Counted from the first letter of the stretch, positions 41,141 to 50,147 are shown. The stretch: DNA of 53,587 nt from Deltaproteobacteria bacterium (GCA_015228875.1 JADGCS010000015.1:1-53587); one strand, 5' to 3'. The notes: generated by a model from the letters alone, not told the origin. Program-made: numbers and translations.

Positions 41141-44100
41141 ATGGATAAAAAACAAGCCGCAGAATGTGTCCAACAAACCTTTACTAAGTCGTTTAACAAG
41201 GACCAATTTTATCGTTTTACCAAAGAGTTACTCAATAACATTAACGATACCAAGGCGGGTACATGGGGGCACACCTACATCAAAGATGCCTTTAAACCGC
41301 ATGTGCAGGTTTTTTTGCGACTGGGCACCTACTCGACTCAAAACGGGGAGAGGCTCGATCTTCTGGTTGTCAATCTGACAAAAGAATCCAAGCTCGAACG
41401 TGCACGAACGGCCTTGCGAAATTTTGTGGCCGATCATCTTAAGCAACGCGACAACAAAGACGCCGCATTGGTTGCCTTTGTTTCCCCTACCGAAAAGACA
41501 TGGCGTTTTTCGTACATTAAAATGGAATATGCCACTGTTGAAAAAGGCATGGGCGAATTTGGTACAGAGGCAAGACTCACGCCTGCTCGCAGATTTTCTT
41601 ATCTTGTGGGCGAGGGAGAAAGCTGTCACACGGCGCAAACACGTTTTTTAAAATTGTTACAGGACACTAGCAAGAACCCTACGCTAAAAGATATTGAAGA
41701 GGCCTTTAGCGTAGAGGCTGTTACAAAGGAGTTTTTTGCCAACTATGTAAAACTGTTTGAGAGAATCACCGAAGGACTCGAAACAATCTGTAAGAAAGAC
41801 AAGGTAGTGCGCGAGGAGTTTGCAACTCAGGGGCTTGACCCCGTTGACTTTGCAAAAAAGCTCATGGGGCAGATTGTCTTTTTGTATTTTGTACAAAAGA
41901 AGGGCTGGCTTGGTGTGGCCAAAGACCAAAACTGGGGTGATGGCCCCCACAATTTTTTGCGCCGTCTAGCCAACAAAGAGTATAGTCAATATAAAAACTT
42001 TTTTAACGATGCGCTAGAGCCCCTGTTTTATAACACACTGGCAACAGACAGGGGCCACGATGCATGGTGCAAAGAATTTAACTGCCGCGTCCCCTTTTTA
42101 AACGGTGGTTTATTCGAACCTGTGGCCGATTACGATTGGCAAAAAACAGACATCACACTACCCAACGAACTCTTTACAAATAACGAACGGGTAGATGAGG
42201 GCGTGTTTGGCACAGGTATCTTGGATGTGTTTGATCGCTACAACTTTACTGTCAATGAAGCCGAACCCCTCGAAAAAGAGGTGGCCATTGACCCCGAAAT
42301 GCTGGGCAAAGTCTTTGAAAACCTCATCGAAGACAACCGCCGCAAGGGACTGGGCGCGTATTATACGCCGCGCGAGATTGTGCATTACATGTGCCAAGAG
42401 AGCCTCATCAACTACATTGACACCGCAGTCAACAAAGGCGAGCCACGGGTGCCACGGGCAGAGATTGAAACTTTTATTCATTTGGGCGAGCAAATTGCGC
42501 ACTATGAGTCAGTAGCCACAAGATATACAGGCATTAACATGCCCAAAAAAATAGAAGAACATGCACGGCTTATTGATGACAAACTGTCAACAATAACTGT
42601 CTGCGATCCCGCCATAGGATCGGGCGCATTCCCCGTAGGAATGATGAGCGAGATCGTACGTGCACGTCTGGCACTCACAAGCTGTTTTAACGACGCCCGT
42701 GAACGCTCGGCCTATTACTTTAAACGCAATGCCATACAAAATTGTCTTTATGGTGTAGATATTGATCCGGGGGCCATAGAGATTGCAAAACTGCGTCTTT
42801 GGCTCTCGCTTGTTGTGGATGAAGAAGACGTCAAGCACATCAAACCCCTGCCCAACCTTGATTACAAAATCATGCAGGGCAACAGCCTGCTTGAGGAGTA
42901 TGAGGGGATTAAGTTGTTTGATGAGAAGATTGTTGAGGCAGGCAATTATAATGAGACATTGAGGGCAGGTCTTAAAACAAAACAAGCGGACCTACAACGC
43001 GAGTATATTGAACTTGATACAAAGCACAGACTAACACCTGCCAAAAAGATTGAATTAAATGAAGGACTCAAAAAAATTGATGCCCAATTAAAAAAGATTT
43101 TAAAACAAAACAAAGATAATGAAAAACCGGAAGGGCTTTTTGATTTTTATTCCGAGGCCAAAAAAAAGGCCGATCTGCTAAAAAAACTGCACAAGGATAT
43201 TTTTAACACCACTCAAAAAAAATCAAAGGACCAGATCAAGCAACAGATTGACTGTTTAGAATGGGAACTCATCGAGGCCACGCTTAAAGAACAAGGCAAG
43301 TCTGACGAACTTGGCAAATTATCTGCCCTCAAAAAGGCAAAGACCAAACCGTTCTTTTTGTGGAAGCTTCATTTTGCGGAGGTGTTTCAGGCGGGCGGGT
43401 TTGATGTGGTGATTGCGAATCCGCCGTATATCTTTGCTCGCAATAGCGCTGAAAAAGGAATGACTACTGAAAACAAGAGTTACTTTTACAGGAATTACGC
43501 TTTAGCAGAGTATCAGGTTAATCTTTATCCATTGTTCATTGAAAAGGCAGATCGGCTTTTGAGGGCCCTTGGATCGTTGACTTTCATCACGCCAAATAAT
43601 TGGATGACTATCAATACGAACAAAGCATTACGCAACTTTGTACTTGGTCGTTCCAACATTGTAATCGTCAATTTTTACGCCAGAGTTTTCGAGACTGCAG
43701 ACGTCGACAGCGCCATCCTGATTTATGAAAAGGGGCAACATAATCCCCACATCAGACTTCTCGAATACACTGATACCTTTCATGAGCTAAAATCTGCCCC
43801 CCCTTCATTTTTCACTTCACAACGCGAAAGTATAATCAATATTGAAATGTTTAAAGGCGATCAGGACCAATACTCTTTATTATCTAAAATCGAGGTTGCC
43901 ACATTTCCTCTTTCTCATTTTGCAGATGTTAAAGTTGGACTTGGTGCTTATGGCATCGGAAAAGGAAATCCCCCACAAACTAAGGATATGATTGAAAAGC
44001 GTGTGTTTCATTCCAAAACAAAAGAGGGGAAAGATTACTTCCCTTATCTGGATGGTAAAAACGTTTGCAGATACTATTTGGGCTGGTCTGGTGAGTTTCT

Positions 44101-44584
44101 TAAGCACGGTGACCATCTTCGTGAACCAAGAAGAAACTGGGCATTGTTTTCCTCAAAGAGGATACTTGTCCGCCAGATACCTTGCAAACCACCTTACTGC
44201 ATCCACGCATGTTATACCAATGAAACAATCCTAAATGATCGCAATTCAATGAATGTGATCAATATCAAGGCAGACCCTCTTGCAATCCTTGCTATACTCA
44301 ACAGTAGATTGATTTCTTTTTGGTTCGCTCTCAAGTTTGGGAAACTTCAACGCGGATTATTTCCACAATTCAAAGCAAATGAGTTAGCCGACTTTCCCAT
44401 TTCAAAAAATCTTTCGAGATCCGAAAAACGTTTAGCAGAGCTTGCTCATAAGGCAACACAAAAGCGGCGGGCAGACGCCTCCGTAGATATTGGGCAGATT
44501 GATCGTGAAATCGACACCCTCGTCTACGACCTCTACGGCCTGACCAAGGAGGAGATTGAGATTGTGGAGGGGGTGAGTAAGTGA
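41141..44584 (+). CDS. Eco57I/PglX-like adenine-specific DNA methyltransferase (possible type IIG R-M)
   Basis: 1147 residues. The ATG at 41141 lies just after the dinD stop, with AAGGA about 13 nt upstream; the frame extends 27 codons into dinD without need. Motif X-like YYTPREIVHYM, motif I VCDPAIGSGAFPVG (Asp near 489) and motif IV NPPY near 760 define an N6-adenine methyltransferase; a long charged insert separates I and IV. The C-terminal half should hold the target-recognition domain. The N-terminal 300 residues could hold a nuclease, but I see no clear PD-ExK. It ends in a helix IDREIDTLVYDLYGLTKEEI that reappears in the remnant at 46222. Confidence 0.88.
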   Translation: MDKKQAAECVQQTFTKSFNKDQFYRFTKELLNNINDTKAGTWGHTYIKDAFKPHVQVFLRLGTYSTQNGERLDLLVVNLTKESKLERARTALRNFVADHLKQRDNKDAALVAFVSPTEKTWRFSYIKMEYATVEKGMGEFGTEARLTPARRFSYLVGEGESCHTAQTRFLKLLQDTSKNPTLKDIEEAFSVEAVTKEFFANYVKLFERITEGLETICKKDKVVREEFATQGLDPVDFAKKLMGQIVFLYFVQKKGWLGVAKDQNWGDGPHNFLRRLANKEYSQYKNFFNDALEPLFYNTLATDRGHDAWCKEFNCRVPFLNGGLFEPVADYDWQKTDITLPNELFTNNERVDEGVFGTGILDVFDRYNFTVNEAEPLEKEVAIDPEMLGKVFENLIEDNRRKGLGAYYTPREIVHYMCQESLINYIDTAVNKGEPRVPRAEIETFIHLGEQIAHYESVATRYTGINMPKKIEEHARLIDDKLSTITVCDPAIGSGAFPVGMMSEIVRARLALTSCFNDARERSAYYFKRNAIQNCLYGVDIDPGAIEIAKLRLWLSLVVDEEDVKHIKPLPNLDYKIMQGNSLLEEYEGIKLFDEKIVEAGNYNETLRAGLKTKQADLQREYIELDTKHRLTPAKKIELNEGLKKIDAQLKKILKQNKDNEKPEGLFDFYSEAKKKADLLKKLHKDIFNTTQKKSKDQIKQQIDCLEWELIEATLKEQGKSDELGKLSALKKAKTKPFFLWKLHFAEVFQAGGFDVVIANPPYIFARNSAEKGMTTENKSYFYRNYALAEYQVNLYPLFIEKADRLLRALGSLTFITPNNWMTINTNKALRNFVLGRSNIVIVNFYARVFETADVDSAILIYEKGQHNPHIRLLEYTDTFHELKSAPPSFFTSQRESIINIEMFKGDQDQYSLLSKIEVATFPLSHFADVKVGLGAYGIGKGNPPQTKDMIEKRVFHSKTKEGKDYFPYLDGKNVCRYYLGWSGEFLKHGDHLREPRRNWALFSSKRILVRQIPCKPPYCIHACYTNETILNDRNSMNVINIKADPLAILAILNSRLISFWFALKFGKLQRGLFPQFKANELADFPISKNLSRSEKRLAELAHKATQKRRADASVDIGQIDREIDTLVYDLYGLTKEEIEIVEGVSK

Positions 44585-45126
44585 AAGAATGTTTTGTTAT
44601 CATGCAAATTGGTGACCCTGAAATGGATATGATCTGGAAGGAAGTGTTTTGCACAACAATAACAGATGCTGGATTTGACCCAATTTTGATAAGCGAAAAG
44701 AATGACGGCACGTTGTTGGCGAATCAAATCCATCAATATTTGAAAAGATCTGATCTAATAGTAGCCGATTTAACAAATGAAAGACCAAACTGTTATTTTG
44801 AGGTGGGTTATACAATGGGATTAAACAGAAATGACAGGTTAATATTATGTTGTAGGGAGGATCACAATCCAAGAATTAGGGTGGCAAAAAAATATAAAAC
44901 AAACAAAGAGATTCATTTTGATTTAGCGGGATATGGAATCATTCTTTGGGATCCTGATAATTTACCAAAATTCACTGACGATTTAAAGAAAGAGATATTA
45001 AGACGCACTGTAAATACAATTACTAAGACACAACAAATCCCAAAATCAAAAACAAATGAAAAAACCATGAAGAATTGGATGCAACAAGAACACAAGGAGG
45101 CATTAAACTTATGGAAAAAGAAATGA
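44581..45126 (+). CDS. TIR/nucleoside-deoxyribosyltransferase-like protein
   Basis: 181 residues, GTG start overlapping the methyltransferase stop (GTGA) with GGAGGGG 8 nt upstream, so translation is probably coupled. CFVIMQIGDPEMDMIW, RSDLIVADLTNERPNCYFEVGYTMGL and DRLILCCRED match small Rossmann-like proteins of the TIR-like/deoxyribosyltransferase group found in defence loci, where they often cleave NAD or nucleotides. The Glu in YFEVGY is the usual catalytic position in this superfamily. Enzyme activity is inferred. The surrounding DNA is AT-rich compared with the conserved part of the window. Confidence 0.7.
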   Translation: MKECFVIMQIGDPEMDMIWKEVFCTTITDAGFDPILISEKNDGTLLANQIHQYLKRSDLIVADLTNERPNCYFEVGYTMGLNRNDRLILCCREDHNPRIRVAKKYKTNKEIHFDLAGYGIILWDPDNLPKFTDDLKKEILRRTVNTITKTQQIPKSKTNEKTMKNWMQQEHKEALNLWKKK

Positions 45127-45815
45127 TTGAAAAAGGATACATGGAATTTGTTTCTATTGTCCAAGATAGCGACCTGTCATTTAATCCAAAAGAACTTTTG
45201 GAGATTGCTGAAAAATCTCAAATTCATACTTTTGGCTGGCCTATAGGGGTTGTCTTACACACAAACGAATACATGCCAAGACCATACAAAGAAGGAATTA
45301 AGTGTATTATCAAGTCAGAGACAATGGGCGGCTCTTATGATTACTGGGATTTGAAAAAAAACGGTGATTTTTATTTATTGCAAAGTTTTTTTGAAGATTC
45401 ACGTACTGAGAACAAGATTTTTTTAGATGTGCGAATATCTAGAATAACTGAGGCCATTTTACACTCGGCATTGCTGTATACATTATTTGGCTTTCATCCT
45501 GATCACGTAGTTAATATTCGTATTAAGCACAACGGATTAAATGGCCGTATACTTTCAATAGCAGATCCAATGAGAATCATGTTTCAAAAAAGAACATCAT
45601 TTGAAAATGCAGTTGAAACCGACATAGAAACCAAGTTGTCTGATATAAGGACCAACATATATGACATAGTTTATAGAGCGATTTCAGAAATGACACTAAT
45701 GTTTGAGTATTACGAACCACCAAGAAATGTCGTCAATGACATTGCGGGACAATTTATTGCGCAAAGTAGAAGTCATAGAGATCTAAATAATTTAATGAAT
45801 CTTGAAAATATTTAG
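45111..45815 (+). CDS. Unknown island protein
   Basis: 234 residues from the ATG at 45111, with AAGGAGG 10 nt upstream; overlaps the previous gene by 16 nt. No catalytic motif that I know. Blocks GGSYDYWDLKKNGDFYLLQSF and RISRITEAILHSALLYTLFG resemble the C-terminal part of some AlbA/Schlafen-linked regulators in my memory, but no AlbA domain is present here. The overlap with the TIR-like gene suggests a sensor or partner for it (inference). Confidence 0.6.
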   Translation: MEKEMIEKGYMEFVSIVQDSDLSFNPKELLEIAEKSQIHTFGWPIGVVLHTNEYMPRPYKEGIKCIIKSETMGGSYDYWDLKKNGDFYLLQSFFEDSRTENKIFLDVRISRITEAILHSALLYTLFGFHPDHVVNIRIKHNGLNGRILSIADPMRIMFQKRTSFENAVETDIETKLSDIRTNIYDIVYRAISEMTLMFEYYEPPRNVVNDIAGQFIAQSRSHRDLNNLMNLENI

Positions 45816-45884
45816 TACCTGTCGGGCAATGTGCTGTCAACGGGCATAGAAGTAACAAAATAATTCGTGAGGGGGTGAATCTAA

Positions 45885-46181
45885 ATGATTGACTGGATAA
45901 AGGCACACACAGATAAAATCAGCGAACTTTCAACAGTGGTGCTCGTCGTTATTACCGGCGTATACGCTTGGCTCACCTATAAAATTGCCAAAGGCGGTGA
46001 AAAAACAAGTAAATCATTAGATGACTTGGCAAAAACCTTAAAGGCAGGTCAAAAATTGCAAGATGAAATGAATTATTTGAAATTTAGAGAAATTTTGGGT
46101 TCAAAAAGTACGGACAAGCGAGGTCTCGACAAAGAATTTCCTGAATATGCCAAACGGAGGTTGGAAAAGATTGAGGGGTGA
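45885..46181 (+). CDS. Small membrane-anchored protein
   Basis: 98 residues with GAGGGGG upstream of the ATG. One N-terminal membrane segment (STVVLVVITGVYAWLTYKIA) followed by a charged helical tail (SLDDLAKTLKAGQKLQDEM). No family recognised. Small single-pass proteins of this type are frequent beside toxin or nucleotide-signalling genes; a role with the TIR-like protein is only a guess. Confidence 0.55.
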   Translation: MIDWIKAHTDKISELSTVVLVVITGVYAWLTYKIAKGGEKTSKSLDDLAKTLKAGQKLQDEMNYLKFREILGSKSTDKRGLDKEFPEYAKRRLEKIEG

Positions 46182-46221
46182 TGACAAAAAATTGGGGTAA
46201 AAATTTATTAATCGAGTTTTT

Positions 46222-46383
46222 ATGACCCACAAATTTGGTGGTGATTGGTCGAAGAATAAGTGCAACCCCAAAACAGACGCATTTAAACTTGAACACAAGA
46301 TCGACCACCTCGTTTACAACCTATACGGCCTGAGCAAGGAGGAAATTGAGATTGTGGGGCAAGGGCAAGTAATAAATGAGTAA
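46222..46383 (+). pseudogene. Remnant of a second methyltransferase 3' end in a chimeric short ORF
   Basis: 53 codons. The last 30 (KIDHLVYNLYGLSKEEIEIVG) are close to the C-terminus of the methyltransferase at 41141-44584 (REIDTLVYDLYGLTKEEIEIVEG), and the DNA shares long matching runs (aaattgagattgtgg type). The first 15 codons (THKFGGDWSKNK) are unrelated to that protein and recall the start of three-Cys-motif partner (TcmP) proteins. So the piece joins fragments of two genes, left by recombination that brought or removed the intervening accessory genes. Confidence 0.75.
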
Positions 46384-46411
46384 AATAGAGACAACGTGAA
46401 TATAACTAATT

Positions 46412-46446
46412 TTGCAATAAAATTTGCCCAACAAGTTATATTGTTG
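46412..46446 (+). promoter_or_regulatory. Promoter with operator-like palindrome for the XRE-ImmA gene
   Basis: TTGCAA (46412-46417), 18-nt spacer, TTATAT (46436-46441). A perfect palindrome CAACAA-GTTATA-TTGTTG (46429-46446) overlaps the -10, as expected for autorepression by an XRE-type regulator. The motif match is visible; binding is inferred. Confidence 0.5.
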
Positions 46447-46479
46447 AAATACAAGGAGATTCAATCTTAGAGGTCAAAT

Positions 46480-47619
46480 ATGCACATCGAAATACAACCA
46501 CATATGCTTAGCTGGGCCTGCAGACGTGCGGGCTATACAATTCAGCAACTGGCAGAGCGCATCCCTCAACTCGTCGAATGGGAAGCCGGTGAAATCCGCC
46601 CGACTCTTAAGCAGATCGAGCGTTTTGCCAAGACCGTCCATGTGCCAGTTGGCTATTTATTTTTAAAAACCCCACCTAAAGAAAATGTACCTATTCCTGA
46701 TTTTAGAACAGTGAGCAATAAGCATCTGGCACAACCAAGCCCAGACCTGCTGGATACCATCTATATTTGCCAGCAGAGACAGTCATGGTATCGCGAATAT
46801 GCCGTAAGCTATGGAGAAAAGCCGCTCTATTTTGTAAAGCAAGCCAAGATTGCTGATGATCCTAGGATTGTTGCCAAAAAGATTCGTCATGCTCTCGGTT
46901 TTGAAATCGCAGAACGTCAACAAATGAAAACATGGGAGGAAGCCTTGCGCAAATTTATCGAGCAGGTAGATGAATTGGGCGTTTTGGTCATGGTGAACGG
47001 TGTTGTAGGAAATAACAATAAACGCAAACTGGACCCTGAAGAATTTAGGGGATTCACATTATCAGATGAACTGGCCCCGCTCATTTATATTAACGGAGCT
47101 GACTCAAAATCCGCACAGATGTTCACACTGGCGCACGAGTTAGCCCACATCTGGCTGGGCGAATCAGGATTGTCCAATTTTGATCCAACGGGCAATACAA
47201 AGAATAAAATCGAGTTATGGAGCAACAGGGTGGCTGCAGAAATACTGGTGCCATTGGAACAGTTTAAATCTGAGTATCAGAACGCAGAGGATCTCAGTAA
47301 AAATATGAATGTACTGGCCAGATGTTTTAAAGTGAGCACTCTGGTTATTTTACGGCGCATTTATGATGCCGGATACATTACACAAGATCAGTTTTGGAAG
47401 GGATATAAAGCGGAGGTAAAAAGATTACATGATTTACCAAAGGGCAGTGGCGGAAACTTTTATTTAACTCAATCTGCTAGGGTCAGCAAACGATTTGCCA
47501 GATCACTCATCAGCAGTACTCTTGAGGGAATAACATTACACAGAGATGCTTTTCGTTTGCTGGGATTTTCAAAGCATTCAACTTTTGAGGCTTTGGGGCA
47601 TAGTCTGGGGGTGATCTGA
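46480..47619 (+). CDS. XRE-family regulator with ImmA/IrrE-type metallopeptidase domain
   Basis: 379 residues. N-terminal HTH (about 5-62: LSWACRRAGYTIQQLAERIP, WEAGEIRPTLKQIERFAKTVHVPVGYLF) and a zinc metallopeptidase domain with HELAH at 219. ImmA-type proteases inactivate XRE repressors in mobile elements; in toxin-antitoxin-like pairs the HTH-ImmA protein is the antitoxin or regulator. Its stop overlaps the next gene by one base (TGATG). Confidence 0.88.
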   Translation: MHIEIQPHMLSWACRRAGYTIQQLAERIPQLVEWEAGEIRPTLKQIERFAKTVHVPVGYLFLKTPPKENVPIPDFRTVSNKHLAQPSPDLLDTIYICQQRQSWYREYAVSYGEKPLYFVKQAKIADDPRIVAKKIRHALGFEIAERQQMKTWEEALRKFIEQVDELGVLVMVNGVVGNNNKRKLDPEEFRGFTLSDELAPLIYINGADSKSAQMFTLAHELAHIWLGESGLSNFDPTGNTKNKIELWSNRVAAEILVPLEQFKSEYQNAEDLSKNMNVLARCFKVSTLVILRRIYDAGYITQDQFWKGYKAEVKRLHDLPKGSGGNFYLTQSARVSKRFARSLISSTLEGITLHRDAFRLLGFSKHSTFEALGHSLGVI

Positions 47620-48110
47620 TGACTTATTTGCTTGATTCCAATGTGTTTATACAGTCCAAAAATCTTCATTACGGCATGGATTTTTGCCCGGCCTTTTGGG
47701 ACTGGTTGCTTGAAAAGAATCAACTCAAAGAGGTTTTTAGCATTGAAAAGGTTGGTGACGAAATTGACGCTGGTGATGACGATTTATCACGTTGGGCCGC
47801 AAAACGTGGATCCTTGTTCTTTTTAAAACCTGACCAGAATGTTGTAATGGCACTCAGTCAGGTGAGTAAGTGGGCTACCAGTCAAAGATACGAACCGTCT
47901 GCCGTGAATCTTTTCTTTCAGGTAGCTGATTATTATTTGGTTGCCCACGCCTTGGCTCATAATTTCGTTGTTGTGACCCAAGAAATAACTTCAACATCGA
48001 CAAAAAAAATAAAAATACCAGATGCATGCCACGGACTTGGCATTAAGTGCATGACCCCGTATACGATGTTGCGGCATGAGCGTGCTAGATTTGTGTTGGG
48101 ACATAAATGA
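47619..48110 (+). CDS. DUF4411 PIN-like putative ribonuclease
   Basis: 163 residues. N-terminal YLLDSNVFIQSKNLHYGMDF is the signature of the DUF4411 family with a PIN-like Asp (LLDSN); further acidic positions in VGDEID and QVADYYLVAHALAHNFVVVTQE fit a PIN nuclease centre. Translationally coupled to the XRE-ImmA gene, a common pairing. It probably acts as an RNase toxin; activity unproven. Confidence 0.85.
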   Translation: MTYLLDSNVFIQSKNLHYGMDFCPAFWDWLLEKNQLKEVFSIEKVGDEIDAGDDDLSRWAAKRGSLFFLKPDQNVVMALSQVSKWATSQRYEPSAVNLFFQVADYYLVAHALAHNFVVVTQEITSTSTKKIKIPDACHGLGIKCMTPYTMLRHERARFVLGHK

Positions 48111-48149
48111 TTTGCGCCATTAAACCATTACAAGGCCCCAAAAACAGCA

Positions 48150-48174
48150 AACGCCGCTTTTTGAGGGCGGCGTT
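48150..48174 (+). terminator. Terminator-like hairpin after the PIN-like gene
   Basis: AACGCCGC / GCGGCGTT with a 9-nt loop, 40 nt after the stop; only a short T-rich tail follows, so strength is uncertain. Confidence 0.55.
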
Positions 48175-48394
48175 GTTACTCCTTCTACACATGGCAGATG
48201 AGCTGGCTTTATTTTCTCACATCTTTTGAAATATGGCAAGATGGTTGTTTAACTGCTGATGATTCTTATGGGATGCAACGCTAAGATCGAATGGAATCCT
48301 GTTATAGGATGTAAAATGAACATGACGGGAATACACAGATTGCCAGTTTTTGACAAACCACGTTCGATCCGATTGCCACAGGGTCCACTATATT
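48175..48394. other. Intergenic region without recognised features
   Basis: About 220 bp between the island and the ABC exporter operon. I see no ORF with family similarity, no tRNA copy and no att-like repeat of the tRNA-Ala end. It is the right boundary of the accessory region. Confidence 0.5.
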
Positions 48395-49195
48395 TCACGT
48401 CCCCGTACTTTCATATTTTTTAAGCCCTGCATTCCAGACCATCAGAGATATTCCAAAGACCAGACACCCGATAAGGGGGACAAAGAGGGCCGTTGTGTTA
48501 AATCCCTTGTCAGGTAAAAAATAGGCCGATGGAAAAAACGCCACAAAGGCGAGGGGCAGGATCCACGTAAAAATAAAGCGGATCCAGAAGGGGTAAATGG
48601 TGATCGGGAAGCGGCTGTAGTGATTAAGGGTGTAGAGCGCAATAAAAAAACCCGACATGTTTTTAAACCAGAACGACAGGCTCGCTGTGGTGACCCAGAC
48701 CCCTGCGTAGACCAGGGCGCCTGACAGGCCAAAGAGCAGGATTTCTGCGAGGGTCAGCAGGTGCCATTTAAGTTGGAGCAGATGAAAGCAGTACATCATG
48801 ATGATCATTCCCTTAAGAATGATCATCAGGTCGTTAAAATTGAGATTCTCGAGAATGAGTTGAAAATAGGGGCTTAAAGGGCGCAGCAGCGGCCGATCAA
48901 GATGGCCATCGACGATGTAATGCTTGGGCAGCTTGTGCGCAAAGTTTAAAAAAAAGACCGAAAAAATCCCAAACACAAACTGTCCCATGCCGTAGATAAA
49001 CAGGACCTCCTCAAAGCGCCACCCCTTAAGCCCGTCTATGTTTGAGAAGATAGCCCATAAAAAACCGATGTTCACGACGGAGTAGATGATAATCCCAAAG
49101 ACCCCGAAGAAAAAATTGCCCCTGTAGGCAAGGCGTGTTTTAAGGTTTTGCAGACTGTAGCTTAAAAAAATATCGGCGTAGAATTTTGCTTTCAT
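48395..49195 (-). CDS. ABC-2 type (DUF990-like) exporter permease
   Basis: 266 residues from the ATG at 49195, preceded by AGGGGGGATAGCC; the frame extends 19 codons further without need. About six membrane helices with the loop DGHLDRPLLRPLSPYFQLI, a landmark of this permease family. Third gene of the operon, 2 nt after the stop of the first permease. The two permeases and the ATPase form one exporter; the substrate is unknown. Confidence 0.85.
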   Translation of the reverse strand: MKAKFYADIFLSYSLQNLKTRLAYRGNFFFGVFGIIIYSVVNIGFLWAIFSNIDGLKGWRFEEVLFIYGMGQFVFGIFSVFFLNFAHKLPKHYIVDGHLDRPLLRPLSPYFQLILENLNFNDLMIILKGMIIMMYCFHLLQLKWHLLTLAEILLFGLSGALVYAGVWVTTASLSFWFKNMSGFFIALYTLNHYSRFPITIYPFWIRFIFTWILPLAFVAFFPSAYFLPDKGFNTTALFVPLIGCLVFGISLMVWNAGLKKYESTGT

Positions 49196-49197
49196 GG

Positions 49198-50034
49198 CTA
49201 TCCCCCCTGAATGGAGAGTTTTTTTGTCCCGGCTTTTAAGAGCAGGTGGCACAGGGTAAATATAATGGCAAGCCAGACCATTTGTGAGGCAATCGCTTGA
49301 GAGATCTGCGGACCCGAGAGTTTGCCAAGATAGATCTGCAGTGGGATAAAGTGAATCCCCTGAAAGGGGAGGTATTTAAAAACAGAGGCAATCGCATCGG
49401 GAAAAAAATTAAGGGGCACGTACAACCCTGCAAGCAGTTTAACGACCAGATCTACAGTCCAACTGATCTCGGAGCTTGATTCAAAAAAGAAGGCGCTGAC
49501 CCCCGTGATAAAACTGATGCCAAAGCCCAGGAGATAGCCGTTGAATACGCTCAGAATAAAATAGAGAAATGTGACGGTGTCGTGCGGCGGCATCAATGAA
49601 TTTAGGAAAAAAAAGATCACGCAGAGTGGGATGGAGAGAGACAAAAACCTGAAGGCGCTTTCACCGACGGCACGTGCGAGATTAAGGGCGATGAGGTTGA
49701 CTGGTTTCATCAGGTCGAGAGCGATGTCGCCGCTGACCACGGCCTGACCGATAAAGCCGTCGACCTCTGTGCGGTAGAAAGAGCGCACGATCCAGCCCAC
49801 GGTGATGTAGGTAAACATCTGGCTCAGTGTAAACCCCGCGATGTTCTGGTTGCTGGCAAAGATGGCGGTGTACAAAAAATAATTGGCGAAGATAATCACG
49901 GGGTATGAGACCAGGATGCTGAAGGTAAATGCGCGGTAGGCGAGCGACTGCAGAAAACTCATTCTTGCAACGGTGAGGTATGTGCTAACTTGCATAAAGC
50001 GGAGTGCATTGCGATCAAACATGAAGGGTTTCAT
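49198..50034 (-). CDS. ABC-2 type exporter permease
   Basis: 278 residues, about six helices, with VVSGDIALDLMKPVNLIAL as the conserved coupling loop. Start uncertain: the ATGs at 50034, 50022 and 49995 all lack a good ribosome binding site, and the first 13 codons fall inside a tandem 62-bp repeat. The ATG at 49995 (MQVSTYLTVARMSF) fits the family N-terminus best. It follows the ATPase gene after 114 nt. Confidence 0.85.
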   Translation of the reverse strand: MKPFMFDRNALRFMQVSTYLTVARMSFLQSLAYRAFTFSILVSYPVIIFANYFLYTAIFASNQNIAGFTLSQMFTYITVGWIVRSFYRTEVDGFIGQAVVSGDIALDLMKPVNLIALNLARAVGESAFRFLSLSIPLCVIFFFLNSLMPPHDTVTFLYFILSVFNGYLLGFGISFITGVSAFFFESSSEISWTVDLVVKLLAGLYVPLNFFPDAIASVFKYLPFQGIHFIPLQIYLGKLSGPQISQAIASQMVWLAIIFTLCHLLLKAGTKKLSIQGG

Positions 50035-50127
50035 GTTTGGCGCTATGCGCCAGACACTACGCGGGGTGCATTGCGTTCAAACATGAATGATTTCATGTTT
50101 GACGAAATGCGCCAAACCCCTGCGCGT
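50004..50127. repeat. Two tandem copies of a 62-bp hairpin-bearing repeat
   Basis: Copy 1 at 50004-50065 and copy 2 at 50066-50127 start with GTGCATTGCG.TCAAACATGA. Each has a perfect hairpin AAACATGAA-N4-TTCATGTTT, then GCGCC-type sequence. The array covers the gap between the ATPase and permease genes and the first codons of the permease frame. It could arrest or stabilise the mRNA between the genes. Confidence 0.9.
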
Positions 50128-50147
50128 AGAAAAAACCTGCTGAGGTT

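Noticed and set aside
37031..44584. DISARM or BREX system
   Set aside because: Diagnostic genes (DUF1998 DrmB, PglZ, BrxC, BrxL) are absent; only helicase and methyltransferase resemble parts of them.
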